From Candidatus Magnetominusculus xianensis (GTDB lineage: Bacteria; Nitrospirota; Thermodesulfovibrionia; Thermodesulfovibrionales; Magnetobacteriaceae), in NCBI GenBank assembly GCA_001541255.1, contig LNQR01000070.1, positions 1-64,000 on the forward strand: 64,000 nt of DNA. Direction: 5' to 3'. Under the pieces are notes generated by a model. That model was not told the DNA's origin. It did not search any database and was given only the letters and a program-made list of their open reading frames with translations. The translations under genes and the position numbers were made by a program. Below are positions 56,322 to 64,000 of the stretch, piece by piece. How positions within the stretch are numbered: the first letter of the stretch is position 1; each line of letters starts with the position of its first letter.

Positions 56322-56360
56322 ATTTATTATCGTCGGCTTTTATATCAAGCCTCTATTATA
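56321..56360 (-). promoter_or_regulatory. Candidate promoter of the HEAT-cheR-che gene group
   Basis: Minus-strand TGGTATAAT (TATAAT complement at 56355-56360) forms an extended -10 box about 34 bases before the HEAT-protein ATG. The -35 (TTTATT, 17-base spacing) is weak. Located in the only sizeable gap (86 bases) of the minus-strand operon. Confidence 0.45.
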
Positions 56361-56407
56361 CCATTTTTTCCATTAATAATAAAATGCCTGTTGTCATATT
56401 GTCCAAC

Positions 56408-57151
56408 TTATATTCCAATTCCGGCCTTCAACTTTCCCTTTAATCTCAGTATAGCCTGGCTGTGAAGCTGGCACACTCGGCCCTCAGACAGGCTTAACAC
56501 CTTGCCTATTTCCTTCATCGTTAGTTCGTCCCAGTAGTACAGGGAAAGCACCATTTTCTCCTTCTTGGGAAGCGCTGCTATCAGGGCGGCAAGCAGCTCC
56601 TTTTGAGAGGCGTCAACAAGCTGTCTCAGCGGGTCGCGTGTTGTGTCATCGGGGATATTGTCCATTAAGTTCATATCGCCAGCGTTGTCCGCACCTGAGC
56701 CGAAATCCTCAAACCTGAGCGTGATAACAGAATCGGCATCTTTGAGTATCTTGAAGTAATCGTCAAGGGATATGTTCAGGCTCTTGGCCACCTCTTCACC
56801 GTCAGGGGGTCTGCACAGTTCCTTCTCGAGCTTTACGCAGGCGTCCTTCAGTTCGTTGACCTTCTCTTTCAGCGACCTCGAGGATGTGTCAAATGCCCTG
56901 ATTTCATCCAGCATAGCGCCCTTGATTCTGAACTCGGCATAGGTCTTTAGTTTTGCCCTCGTCTGGTCATAGTTGTCCAGTGAGTCCAGAAGCCCGATAA
57001 CCCCAACGCTTATTAAATCGTCTGAGGTTAACTGCGGGGGCAGCCTGTGTGACAGCCTGAATGCCGTATATTTTATAAAAGGAAGGAAGTCTTTTATTAC
57101 CTCTTCCTTCTTTTCATCTGATATTTCAGATTTATACTTCTTTGTTTCCAC
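56408..57151 (-). CDS. fliA: Flagellar sigma factor FliA (sigma-28)
   Basis: A 247-residue alternative sigma factor that directs RNA polymerase to late flagellar promoters. Region 2 is visible as DDLISVGVIGLLDSLDNYD with FRIKGAMLDEIR; region 4 ends in LTMKEIGKVLSLSEGRVCQLHSQAILRLK (quoted in part: EIGKVLSLSEGRVCQLHSQ). The two flagellin promoters at 43611 and 44814 match its consensus. It directly follows flhG. An anti-sigma FlgM is not in the window. Confidence 0.97.
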   Translation of the reverse strand: METKKYKSEISDEKKEEVIKDFLPFIKYTAFRLSHRLPPQLTSDDLISVGVIGLLDSLDNYDQTRAKLKTYAEFRIKGAMLDEIRAFDTSSRSLKEKVNELKDACVKLEKELCRPPDGEEVAKSLNISLDDYFKILKDADSVITLRFEDFGSGADNAGDMNLMDNIPDDTTRDPLRQLVDASQKELLAALIAALPKKEKMVLSLYYWDELTMKEIGKVLSLSEGRVCQLHSQAILRLKGKLKAGIGI

Positions 57152-57157
57152 TTTTGC

Positions 57158-57997
57158 TTATCCCTCGGATGATGACGTAGAAAGCAGGTTACTGAAGAAA
57201 AACTGTATAGTGCCCTTAACAACAGGCTCCGTTCGGCTGAGTATTGTGACGGCTAAATCCATTATTTTCTTTGTGGCATTTGAGTTTGGGTAGGCGTCTA
57301 TAAATGCCCGCTGATTCCTTACGGACATGCGGACTGCCTCGTCAAACGGTATAAATCCGACATAGTTTAACGATATGTTGAGAAACTTGTCTGCCGCTGT
57401 TGAGAGCCTTTTAAATACCTCCTTTGCCTCGGAAGCACTCTTTACGGAATTTACCAGCACACTGAACGCCTTCTCCTGATACCTTGTATAGAGTACTTTT
57501 ATGAGGGCATAGGCGTCGGTCATTGCCGTTGGCTCAGGCGATGTGACGATGATTATCTCCTGGGCGGCTATGCAGAAAAAGGCCACATTGTCAGATATGC
57601 CTGCCGCCGTATCTATCAACAGAACGTCTATGTCTTCATCAAAGGACTCAAACTCCTCAAGGAGACGCAGCCTCTGGAACTCATCCAGTACTGTCAGCTC
57701 CTGCACGCCGGATGTGGCAGGCAGGATAAGTATCCCGTGCGGGCCTGTTACGATTATATCCTTGAGCGGCATTTCCCCGCTGATCACATTTTGTATGTTG
57801 TACTCAGGCGCCAACTGCAGCAGCACATCTATGTTACTAAGCCCCAGGTCAGCGTCAAGAATCAACACATTTTTACCCATCTTTTTCATAGCTATGGCCA
57901 GGTTTGCAACCACGTTGGTCTTGCCGACCCCGCCCTTGCCGCTGGCCACGGCTATGGTCATTATATGCTTTTTCTTTGCGCGCCCGTCATTTAACAT
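57158..57997 (-). CDS. flhG: Flagellar number regulator FlhG (MinD/ParA-like ATPase)
   Basis: A 279-residue ParA-type ATPase with the deviant Walker A AVASGKGGVGKTNVVANLA, VLILDADLGLSNIDVLL, and LLIDTAAGISDNV. FlhG (FleN/YlxH) limits flagellar number and stimulates FlhF GTPase. The position between flhF and fliA is the standard one. Start overlaps the end of flhF by 7 bases. Confidence 0.95.
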   Translation of the reverse strand: MLNDGRAKKKHIMTIAVASGKGGVGKTNVVANLAIAMKKMGKNVLILDADLGLSNIDVLLQLAPEYNIQNVISGEMPLKDIIVTGPHGILILPATSGVQELTVLDEFQRLRLLEEFESFDEDIDVLLIDTAAGISDNVAFFCIAAQEIIIVTSPEPTAMTDAYALIKVLYTRYQEKAFSVLVNSVKSASEAKEVFKRLSTAADKFLNISLNYVGFIPFDEAVRMSVRNQRAFIDAYPNSNATKKIMDLAVTILSRTEPVVKGTIQFFFSNLLSTSSSEG

Positions 57998-59253
57998 CTA
58001 TAACACTCCTTCTTTAAGATAAGGCCTGCCATACCCTCTACCGCTGTGAAGTCTATGTCATCAGGGACTTTTTGCCCCGTCGTTACGTATGCCACCGGTT
58101 TGCTGTACATCATCAGGAGGTTATAGAGCGCGCCGTATCTTACTGCCTCGTCAACCTTTGTAAAGCCAATGTAGTTAACCGGCACGGTTCTGTAGTACCT
58201 GTATGCCTCGGACATGAATTCGCCGTCGCTGTTAGCGCTCATCAACAGATGTGTTTCCAGTGGCACCTCTGTTTCGCATATCTCGTTGATGCTGTCGAGG
58301 TAGTCGTTGTCTTTGGGGTTTCTGCCCGTTGTGTCAATGTAAATAATGTCTTTCGTCTCGGCGAATCTCAACAGCGATGTCTTCAGCTCAGTCGGTGTGG
58401 ATACGACGGCAAGCGGTATGCCCAGTATTCTTGCATATATGCGTACCTGCTCCACTGCCCCTATTCTGTATGTGTCATAGTTAATAATGGCCGTCTTTTT
58501 GCCCTCTTTTATGGAATGAGCGGCCAGCTTTGCTACAGTCGTTGTCTTTCCAACTCCGGTAGGGCCTATTAACATTACCGCCTTCATATCGGTCTCAGCC
58601 TTCTTTACCTTTATATGGGATGATATGATGGGCAGTATGTCCTGAACCTCTTTTGCCTTTTCACATAACAGGATGGCGTACTCGTCCTGAATTGAGCGTT
58701 CCCTCAGATAACTAAGTATGGCCTTTTTCTTTGGCGGCATGGACATCTCAAAGCCCATGTTTTTCATATCCTCGATGGTCTCTCTGAGCTGCTCTATCTC
58801 TGATGATATGTTTAAAGCCATACTGCTTATAACGCTGGTAATGCTGTGCGTGGCCTCCGGCGCCTGCGATTCTGTCTTTGCGGCAGACGGTGAATTTGCT
58901 GCTGCTGGTTTTTTAACGATTTCAACAGGGAGTTCCTGTGCCGCTTGTTTAAACAGGCCCCCGCCGGTTGAGACCTTTTGCTTTGGCTGAAAAATAGATT
59001 TAAGCGATACGGCGTCTTTTGCCTCTTCTGCTTTTCCGGCTGTGGTGTTAAACATCCTTATGTTGTTTTGGAGCTTCTCTGTGGACTTGTTGTTTGGCCT
59101 GGACTTTTGCATGTCGTAGTCAACGGCGGCTGTAACTTCAACTCCGCAGTCACCTTCCTCAGTGGACAGGATAATTGCGTCGTCACTCAGTTCTTTTTTT
59201 ACCATTATCAGTGCTTCTGCAAAACTTTTTGCCTGAAACTTTTTAATCTTCAT
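57991..59253 (-). CDS. flhF: Flagellar placement GTPase FlhF
   Basis: An SRP-type GTPase that recruits the first flagellar components to the correct cell site. 420 residues: N-terminal basic MKIKKFQAKSFAEALIMVKKEL (quoted in part: KKFQAKSFAEALIMVKKEL), a variable linker with Ala/Lys/Pro, and the NG domain with GPTGVGKTTTVAKLA, NYDTYRIGAVEQ, YIDTTGRNPKD and TKVDEA. Together with FlhG it suggests polar flagellation. It overlaps flhA by 11 bases. Confidence 0.96.
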   Translation of the reverse strand: MKIKKFQAKSFAEALIMVKKELSDDAIILSTEEGDCGVEVTAAVDYDMQKSRPNNKSTEKLQNNIRMFNTTAGKAEEAKDAVSLKSIFQPKQKVSTGGGLFKQAAQELPVEIVKKPAAANSPSAAKTESQAPEATHSITSVISSMALNISSEIEQLRETIEDMKNMGFEMSMPPKKKAILSYLRERSIQDEYAILLCEKAKEVQDILPIISSHIKVKKAETDMKAVMLIGPTGVGKTTTVAKLAAHSIKEGKKTAIINYDTYRIGAVEQVRIYARILGIPLAVVSTPTELKTSLLRFAETKDIIYIDTTGRNPKDNDYLDSINEICETEVPLETHLLMSANSDGEFMSEAYRYYRTVPVNYIGFTKVDEAVRYGALYNLLMMYSKPVAYVTTGQKVPDDIDFTAVEGMAGLILKKECYRC

Positions 59254-61318
59254 ATCTCACTACCCCCAGTGTAAAGAGTTTACCGGCAGCTGAAATCTCG
59301 GCGTTTGACAGCACGATGACTGACGGCAGGAATTTCTCCATTAATTTTTTAATATGCCTTCTAACCTGAGCGCTGGTTAAGACTATCGGCTGTACCCCTC
59401 TGTAGCTCTCACTTTCTATCAATGTCTCCAATCCCTTGACCATTTTACTGACGATGTTAGGGCTTATGGCATCGCCGGTTTGGAGGCTCCTCAGCAGCAT
59501 GTTTTCGTACTTCTGGTCGAGTGTAAACACCGGTATTGAGCCGTCTGGCGCGGCATACTGCTTTGTTATGTGCCTGCTCAGGGCCTGTCTGGCGAACTCT
59601 GTCAGCACTTCAGGGTCCTTCATCTGCGGGCCGTAGTCTAAAATGGTCTCAAGTATGGCCATAACGTCATTAATCGGCACACGTTCTCTAAGCAGACTTT
59701 GCATTACACGCTGCACGTTGCCTAGCGTGGTGATGGACATAAGCTCTTCCACTATCTTTGGGTAGCTCTTTGACACGCTGTCAAGGATGTTTTGTACCTC
59801 GCTTCTTGAGAGCAGCTCCCAGCAGTGCTTTCTTATCAGCTCTGTCAAATGTGTGGCTATGACCGTTGCATTGTCAACGACCATATAGCCTGAAAGCTGT
59901 GCCTCTTCTACCCTTGAGGGCTCAACCCATAATGCAGGCAGACCGAATGCAGGCTCCTTTGCCGGTATACCTTCAATGGGCTGCGTATCTTCAGAGGCAA
60001 CGGCAAGATAATTGCCCATCATTATTTCATATTTTGCCACCTCAATACCCTTTAATGAGAAGCTGTACTCATGCGGGCGAAGCTGCAAGTTGTCTCTGAT
60101 ATGCACAGGGGGTATGACAAAGCCAATCTCTCTGGCCAGTTGCCTTCTCATGGACTTAATCTTGCTGAGCAGTTCTCCCTTTTGCTCTTCTACTATGGGG
60201 ATAAGCCCGTAGCCGATTTCAAGCGTAAGAGGGTCTAACTCTGTAAAGGCCTCTATCTTTGGCTCCTCTGGCGGCGCTTCTGGCAGCAGTTGTTCAGCGG
60301 CCTCCTTTTTCCCAGCCGCTGTAATCACATAAGCAAGACCGGCTGCGCCCGCCGCGATTAACAGAAACGGCAGGTGCGGCAGCCCCGGCACTATGGCAAA
60401 AGCAAAGAGTATGCCCGATGTCGTATAGAGCGCCTTTGGATTTACTATAACCTGTTCGGATATGTCCTTTCCTAAGTCGGACTCCTTACCCGCGCGGCTG
60501 ACTACAAGACCGGCAGCAGTGGAAATCAACAGAGCCGGGACCTGAGACACCAGGCCGTCACCAACCGACAGCACTGTGTATGTCTTAAGGGCGTCAACAA
60601 TGGGCATACCCTTTTGCAGTACCCCTATGATTATACCGCCAAATATATTTATTGCCGTTATGATAAGCGCGGCAATGGCGTCGCCCCGGACGAATTTGCT
60701 AGCGCCGTCCATAGCGCCGTAGAAGTCTGCCTCCTGGGCTATAGATTCACGGCGCTTTCTTGCCCCTTTTTCGTCTATCAGACCGGCGTTGAGGTCGGCG
60801 TCTATGGCCATCTGCTTGCCTGGCATGGCGTCCAGTGTAAACCTCGCCGCCACTTCTGCGATTCTTCCAGAACCTTTTGTTATAACTACAAAGTTCACGA
60901 TGATAAGTATTAAGAATATTATCAATCCTACGGCATAGTTACCGCCTATTACGAAATTTCCAAATGACTGGATAACCTGTCCGGCTGCCTCCGTTCCCTC
61001 GTGTCCATGTATCAGGATTAGCCGTGTAGTGGCAACGTTCAGCGAAAGCCTGTAGAGTGTGGTTATCAGGAGCATTGTCGGAAATACCGAGAAATCCAGA
61101 GGTTTTTGCACATATACGCTGATTATCACTATCACCACCGCTATGGATATAGACAGTGATAACAACAAATCCAGGAGAATCGGCGGCAGTGGTATGAGCA
61201 TAACAACCAGGATGGCAACCACGCCTATGGAGACAAATATCTCCGCCCGTTTTCTTATCAACTGTAAAAAGTTTATGTTACCAATGTTTAGTGCCGTACT
61301 TACTGCCGCTTCTGCCAT
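59243..61318 (-). CDS. flhA: Flagellar export gate protein FlhA
   Basis: A 691-residue component of the flagellar type III export gate. Eight membrane segments fill residues about 20-330, including the conserved FHIPEP-like region here PLDFSVFPTMLLITTLYRLSLNVA (quoted in part: VFPTMLLITTLYRLSLNVA) and DAMPGKQMAIDADLNAG. The C-terminal soluble half binds export chaperones and ends GVVRYED. It lies between flhB and flhF in the common order. Confidence 0.97.
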   Translation of the reverse strand: MAEAAVSTALNIGNINFLQLIRKRAEIFVSIGVVAILVVMLIPLPPILLDLLLSLSISIAVVIVIISVYVQKPLDFSVFPTMLLITTLYRLSLNVATTRLILIHGHEGTEAAGQVIQSFGNFVIGGNYAVGLIIFLILIIVNFVVITKGSGRIAEVAARFTLDAMPGKQMAIDADLNAGLIDEKGARKRRESIAQEADFYGAMDGASKFVRGDAIAALIITAINIFGGIIIGVLQKGMPIVDALKTYTVLSVGDGLVSQVPALLISTAAGLVVSRAGKESDLGKDISEQVIVNPKALYTTSGILFAFAIVPGLPHLPFLLIAAGAAGLAYVITAAGKKEAAEQLLPEAPPEEPKIEAFTELDPLTLEIGYGLIPIVEEQKGELLSKIKSMRRQLAREIGFVIPPVHIRDNLQLRPHEYSFSLKGIEVAKYEIMMGNYLAVASEDTQPIEGIPAKEPAFGLPALWVEPSRVEEAQLSGYMVVDNATVIATHLTELIRKHCWELLSRSEVQNILDSVSKSYPKIVEELMSITTLGNVQRVMQSLLRERVPINDVMAILETILDYGPQMKDPEVLTEFARQALSRHITKQYAAPDGSIPVFTLDQKYENMLLRSLQTGDAISPNIVSKMVKGLETLIESESYRGVQPIVLTSAQVRRHIKKLMEKFLPSVIVLSNAEISAAGKLFTLGVVRYED

Positions 61319-61319
61319 A

Positions 61320-62357
61320 TCACACCACCTTTCCCTTTAACTGATAGATATATGCCAGTATCTTTGCAACCGCTTTATACAAGTCCTGAGGGACAAACTC
61401 ACCGATTTCAAACGCAAAGAGCGCCCGTGCAAGCGGTTTGTCCTCATAGAGTGGAATGCGGTTTTCCCTTGCTATCTCCCTTATCTTCTCGGCTACGTAG
61501 CCGGAGCCTTTTGCTATTATCTTTGGGGCTGACATCTTGTCAGACTGGTATAGAAGGGCAATGGCCAGGTGTGTTGGGTTTGTTATTACCACCGTAGCCT
61601 TCGGAACTTCGGCCATCATACGCCTTCTTGCCTGTTCGCGCTGGATGCTCCTGATTCTGGATTTTATCTTCGGGTCACCCTCTGCCTCTTTGAATTCCTC
61701 TTTTATCTCTTCCTTGGACATCCTTATGGATTTCTCAAACTGCCACCTTGCAAAGGCATAACTGGCAGCGGCTATGATTAACAGATAGACCAGCCCCCAT
61801 ACCATCGCATTTGCGATAAAGCCATAGGCGCCAGAGACAAGCTGACCAAGTTCTTTCGTCATCAAAAGCGGCCATCTGTATATGTCCCTCTTAACGATAT
61901 AGTAGAATATGAGACCACCGCCGAGGAATTTCATAAAACTCTTTATAAACTCTACCACCACATCAGAAGAGAACAATTTGCCAATACCGGTGATAGGGTT
62001 AAGCCTGGACAGCTTTGGCTCATAGGGTTTTAGCGCAAAACCCACCTGAAATAACTCCGAGGCAACGGCACATATCATGATTCCAAGAAAAAATGGCAGA
62101 AGCATCATAAAGGACTTCAGCATTGCTACATTTATTGCCCGAAATGGGTCCTGTCCATACTGAAAAGCCAGGAACTTTGCCGTAGCGTCTTTTATGTTAT
62201 ACATAAAGTTTGAACCGCCGTAGTGTACTACAAGGAGCAGCCCTGCCATACCTGCGGCAGTGGAAAGCTCCCTGCTGCGCGGCATCTGGCCTTTTTCTCT
62301 GGCCTTTTGCCGCCGCCGCGGTGTAGCTTGTTCTGTTCTTTCTTGTTGTTCAGCCAT
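61320..62357 (-). CDS. flhB: Flagellar export switch protein FlhB
   Basis: A 345-residue membrane protein that sets substrate specificity of export. Four membrane segments, then a cytoplasmic domain with the self-cleavage motif NPTH in VVITNPTHLAIALLY. The basic N-terminal tail ATPRRRQKAREKGQMPRS is typical. Intact. Confidence 0.97.
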   Translation of the reverse strand: MAEQQERTEQATPRRRQKAREKGQMPRSRELSTAAGMAGLLLVVHYGGSNFMYNIKDATAKFLAFQYGQDPFRAINVAMLKSFMMLLPFFLGIMICAVASELFQVGFALKPYEPKLSRLNPITGIGKLFSSDVVVEFIKSFMKFLGGGLIFYYIVKRDIYRWPLLMTKELGQLVSGAYGFIANAMVWGLVYLLIIAAASYAFARWQFEKSIRMSKEEIKEEFKEAEGDPKIKSRIRSIQREQARRRMMAEVPKATVVITNPTHLAIALLYQSDKMSAPKIIAKGSGYVAEKIREIARENRIPLYEDKPLARALFAFEIGEFVPQDLYKAVAKILAYIYQLKGKVV

Positions 62358-63130
62358 CAGGGTCTCGCTATTAATAACGTTTCATACAGAACGTCTTTGA
62401 GATTGCTAAACTGCTCAGAGATAACCTTAAAAAATATAGGCATCGTAAACATCATAAGTATTAGGCCGACAAGTAAAAATATGGGAAAACTAACAAACAT
62501 AATATTTATCTGAGGCGCAGCCTTATATAAAAGTCCAAGCAGCAGGTTGGCAACCACCATTCCCACCATAACAGGGGCGGCCAGCTTCAGCGCCAGGGTA
62601 AATATCTTCGAGCCGCCAAAAATCTTGTTTATCATCAATGTGTCTATATTTATCTGCCCAGGTGGGAGGATCTCAAAACTCTTAACAACTACGCTGACCA
62701 GGTCATGGTGTATGTCCATGATAAAGAAAAGCAGTGTTGCTAAAACGCCTAAAAAACGTGATACCTCTGCCGACTGGCCGAACTCGGGATCGAAAGACGT
62801 CGCAATCGACAATGACATCGCATTGCTCATAAGCTGCCCTGCCATATCTGCTGCGTAAAAGACCAGTCTTGCGCTTCCGCCAATCACCATGCCAAGCAGT
62901 GTCTCCTTAAATACGGTAATCGCGATCTCTTCTTTGCTGTCTAGTTTGAAGTCCACAAGCGGGGTTATCAGTACCGCAAGCGCTACAGAAAAGGCAATCT
63001 TATACTGAGCTGGGATGTTTTTGCTGGAAAATATGGGCAGCATCATCATTATTATGCTTACCCTTAAGAGTATCAGCACAAAATTGCTTATCTGCTTTGA
63101 CACCAGTCCAGAGTTTATCAGCTCGTCCAT
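62357..63130 (-). CDS. fliR: Flagellar export protein FliR
   Basis: A 257-residue export-gate membrane protein with about six membrane segments. Conserved parts are VLILLRVSIIMMMLPIFSSK near the start, the GxA-rich GMVIGGSARLVFYAADMAG, and the motif QLMSNAMSLSIATSFDPEFG (exported-gate plug region). The stop shares one base with the flhB start. Confidence 0.95.
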   Translation of the reverse strand: MDELINSGLVSKQISNFVLILLRVSIIMMMLPIFSSKNIPAQYKIAFSVALAVLITPLVDFKLDSKEEIAITVFKETLLGMVIGGSARLVFYAADMAGQLMSNAMSLSIATSFDPEFGQSAEVSRFLGVLATLLFFIMDIHHDLVSVVVKSFEILPPGQINIDTLMINKIFGGSKIFTLALKLAAPVMVGMVVANLLLGLLYKAAPQINIMFVSFPIFLLVGLILMMFTMPIFFKVISEQFSNLKDVLYETLLIARP

Positions 63131-63134
63131 TGCC

Positions 63135-63404
63135 TTACCTCACGTACTCCGGCAGTTTCTCTATCAGACGCACCGTAAAACCAATCATTATACGCGCAAT
63201 CCACGGCATCAGCAGAAACACGCACAGAAAAACTGCTACGACCTTTGGCACAAACGTTAGTGTAAACTCCTGTATCTGCGTTATAGCCTGAAAGAAACTC
63301 ACCGCCAACCCCACCAGCATACTTACAATGAGCATCGGCCCTGAGACCATCAGCAGGGTCTTAAACACATCAAATGATAAATCTTTTATAATTTCAACTG
63401 TCAA
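63135..63404 (-). CDS. fliQ: Flagellar export protein FliQ
   Basis: An 89-residue protein with two membrane hairpins. The family motif AVSFFQAITQIQEFTLTFVPK is clear (quoted in part: FFQAITQIQEFTLTFVPK), followed by VVAVFLCVFLLMPW. Assembles in the FliPQR core of the export gate. The fliP stop overlaps its start by 4 bases. Confidence 0.96.
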   Translation of the reverse strand: MTVEIIKDLSFDVFKTLLMVSGPMLIVSMLVGLAVSFFQAITQIQEFTLTFVPKVVAVFLCVFLLMPWIARIMIGFTVRLIEKLPEYVR

Positions 63405-64000
63405 TGGAAACTCCTCACAATCGTACCTATCACTATGTTCCAGCCATCGACAAGCACAAATAGTAACAGCTTAAAGGGCAGCGATATCATTACAGGGGGC
63501 ACCATCATCATACCCATCGACAGCATAACGCTGGCTACGACCATGTCAATTATAATAAATGGTAGATAGAGCAGAAACCCCATCTCAAAGGCAGTCTTAA
63601 GCTCGCTTATCACAAACGCCGGGGCAGCTATCTTCATGGGTATGTCCATAGGCTCTCTGGGCGCTTCCTGCTTGGCGAGTTTCAAAAACAGGGCGAGGTC
63701 CTTCTCCCTCGTCTGTCTCATCATGAAGTCCTTGACAGGGATTTCAGCCTTTTTAAGCGCCTCGGTCATGGTTATTTTCTTGTTCATAAACGGGGTCATG
63801 GACTCAGTGGCAACTGTGTCCAGTGTTGGATACATGATAAAGAGTGAAATAAAAAGCGACAGACCAATAATAATCATATTCGGCGGGATTTGAGGTCCGC
63901 CCAGTGCCTGCCTTAACAGGGACAACACGATAACTATTCTTGTAAACGATGTAACCATCATAAGCACTGCCGGAATAAGCGACAGAAAACTTATCAGCAA
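63401..64000 (-). CDS. fliP: Flagellar export protein FliP (N-terminus beyond window)
   Basis: The 199 visible residues carry the FliP signature: MVTSFTRIVIVLSLLRQALG, IPPNMIIIGLSLF and the C-terminal MMMVPPVMISLPFKLLLFVLVDGW (quoted in part: MMVPPVMISLPFKLLLF). The first codon at the edge is TTG inside a hydrophobic stretch; full FliP has about 50 more N-terminal residues with a signal sequence, so the true start lies right of 64000. It heads the minus-strand operon seen here. Confidence 0.96.
   Translation of the reverse strand: MLISFLSLIPAVLMMVTSFTRIVIVLSLLRQALGGPQIPPNMIIIGLSLFISLFIMYPTLDTVATESMTPFMNKKITMTEALKKAEIPVKDFMMRQTREKDLALFLKLAKQEAPREPMDIPMKIAAPAFVISELKTAFEMGFLLYLPFIIIDMVVASVMLSMGMMMVPPVMISLPFKLLLFVLVDGWNIVIGTIVRSFH

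Overview
The window looks like chromosomal DNA of a motile, flagellated Gram-negative bacterium outside the classical Proteobacteria. A Nitrospirota-type lineage is my best guess, but this is inference from gene content: two flagellins, FlhF/FlhG, haem-binding sensor proteins, a CheW-CheZ fusion and medium GC. No rRNA or other phylogenetic marker is present, and I see no tRNA, CRISPR array or insertion sequence.

Left part (1-14.3 kb). The minus strand at 1-2726 carries a long reading frame that runs off the left edge. It encodes a NACHT-type STAND NTPase followed by pentapeptide repeats. Next on the plus strand come a TIM-barrel protein with hisA and hisF, a CPBP membrane protease, a small exported protein and a SRAP (abasic-site crosslinking) protein. 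An AT-rich accessory stretch follows (6.9-14.3 kb): a Uma2-type nuclease, a chemoreceptor gene interrupted by one in-frame TAG, a hicBA toxin-antitoxin pair, a MntA/HepT pair, and a tightly packed three-gene unit (DUF262 protein, AAA ATPase with DUF3696-like tail, unrecognised 269-residue protein). The three-gene unit is the best candidate in the window for an undescribed defence system.

Middle part (14.4-43.6 kb). Housekeeping genes (glyQS, gcvH-lpdA, eno, a divIC/ftsB-like gene, ubiX) lead to a membrane diguanylate cyclase with a CXXCH haem motif and two tandem GT-C type membrane proteins. On the minus strand lie a nitrogen-assimilation group (glutamine amidotransferase, glnB, glnA, a LOG-like protein) and an envelope group (third GT-C protein, methyltransferase, nucleotide-sugar dehydrogenase) with a cysteine synthase, an OsmC protein and another methyltransferase. 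A second CXXCH sensor (histidine kinase), a second Uma2 protein, a beta-propeller protein and two coupled genes of unclear function complete the section.

Right part (43.6-64 kb). This is a flagellar and chemotaxis region. Two flagellin genes, each behind an excellent sigma-28 promoter, are followed by flaG, fliD and fliS on the plus strand. The minus strand reads fliP (cut by the window edge), fliQ, fliR, flhB, flhA, flhF, flhG, fliA, a HEAT-repeat protein, cheR, two cheY-type genes, a cheW-cheZ fusion, cheA and cheB. FliA made from the minus-strand operon should drive the two flagellin promoters opposite it.

A roughly 100-bp element with conserved hairpins occurs twice in opposite orientation (2745-2842 and 19276-19377), marking a dispersed repeat family.
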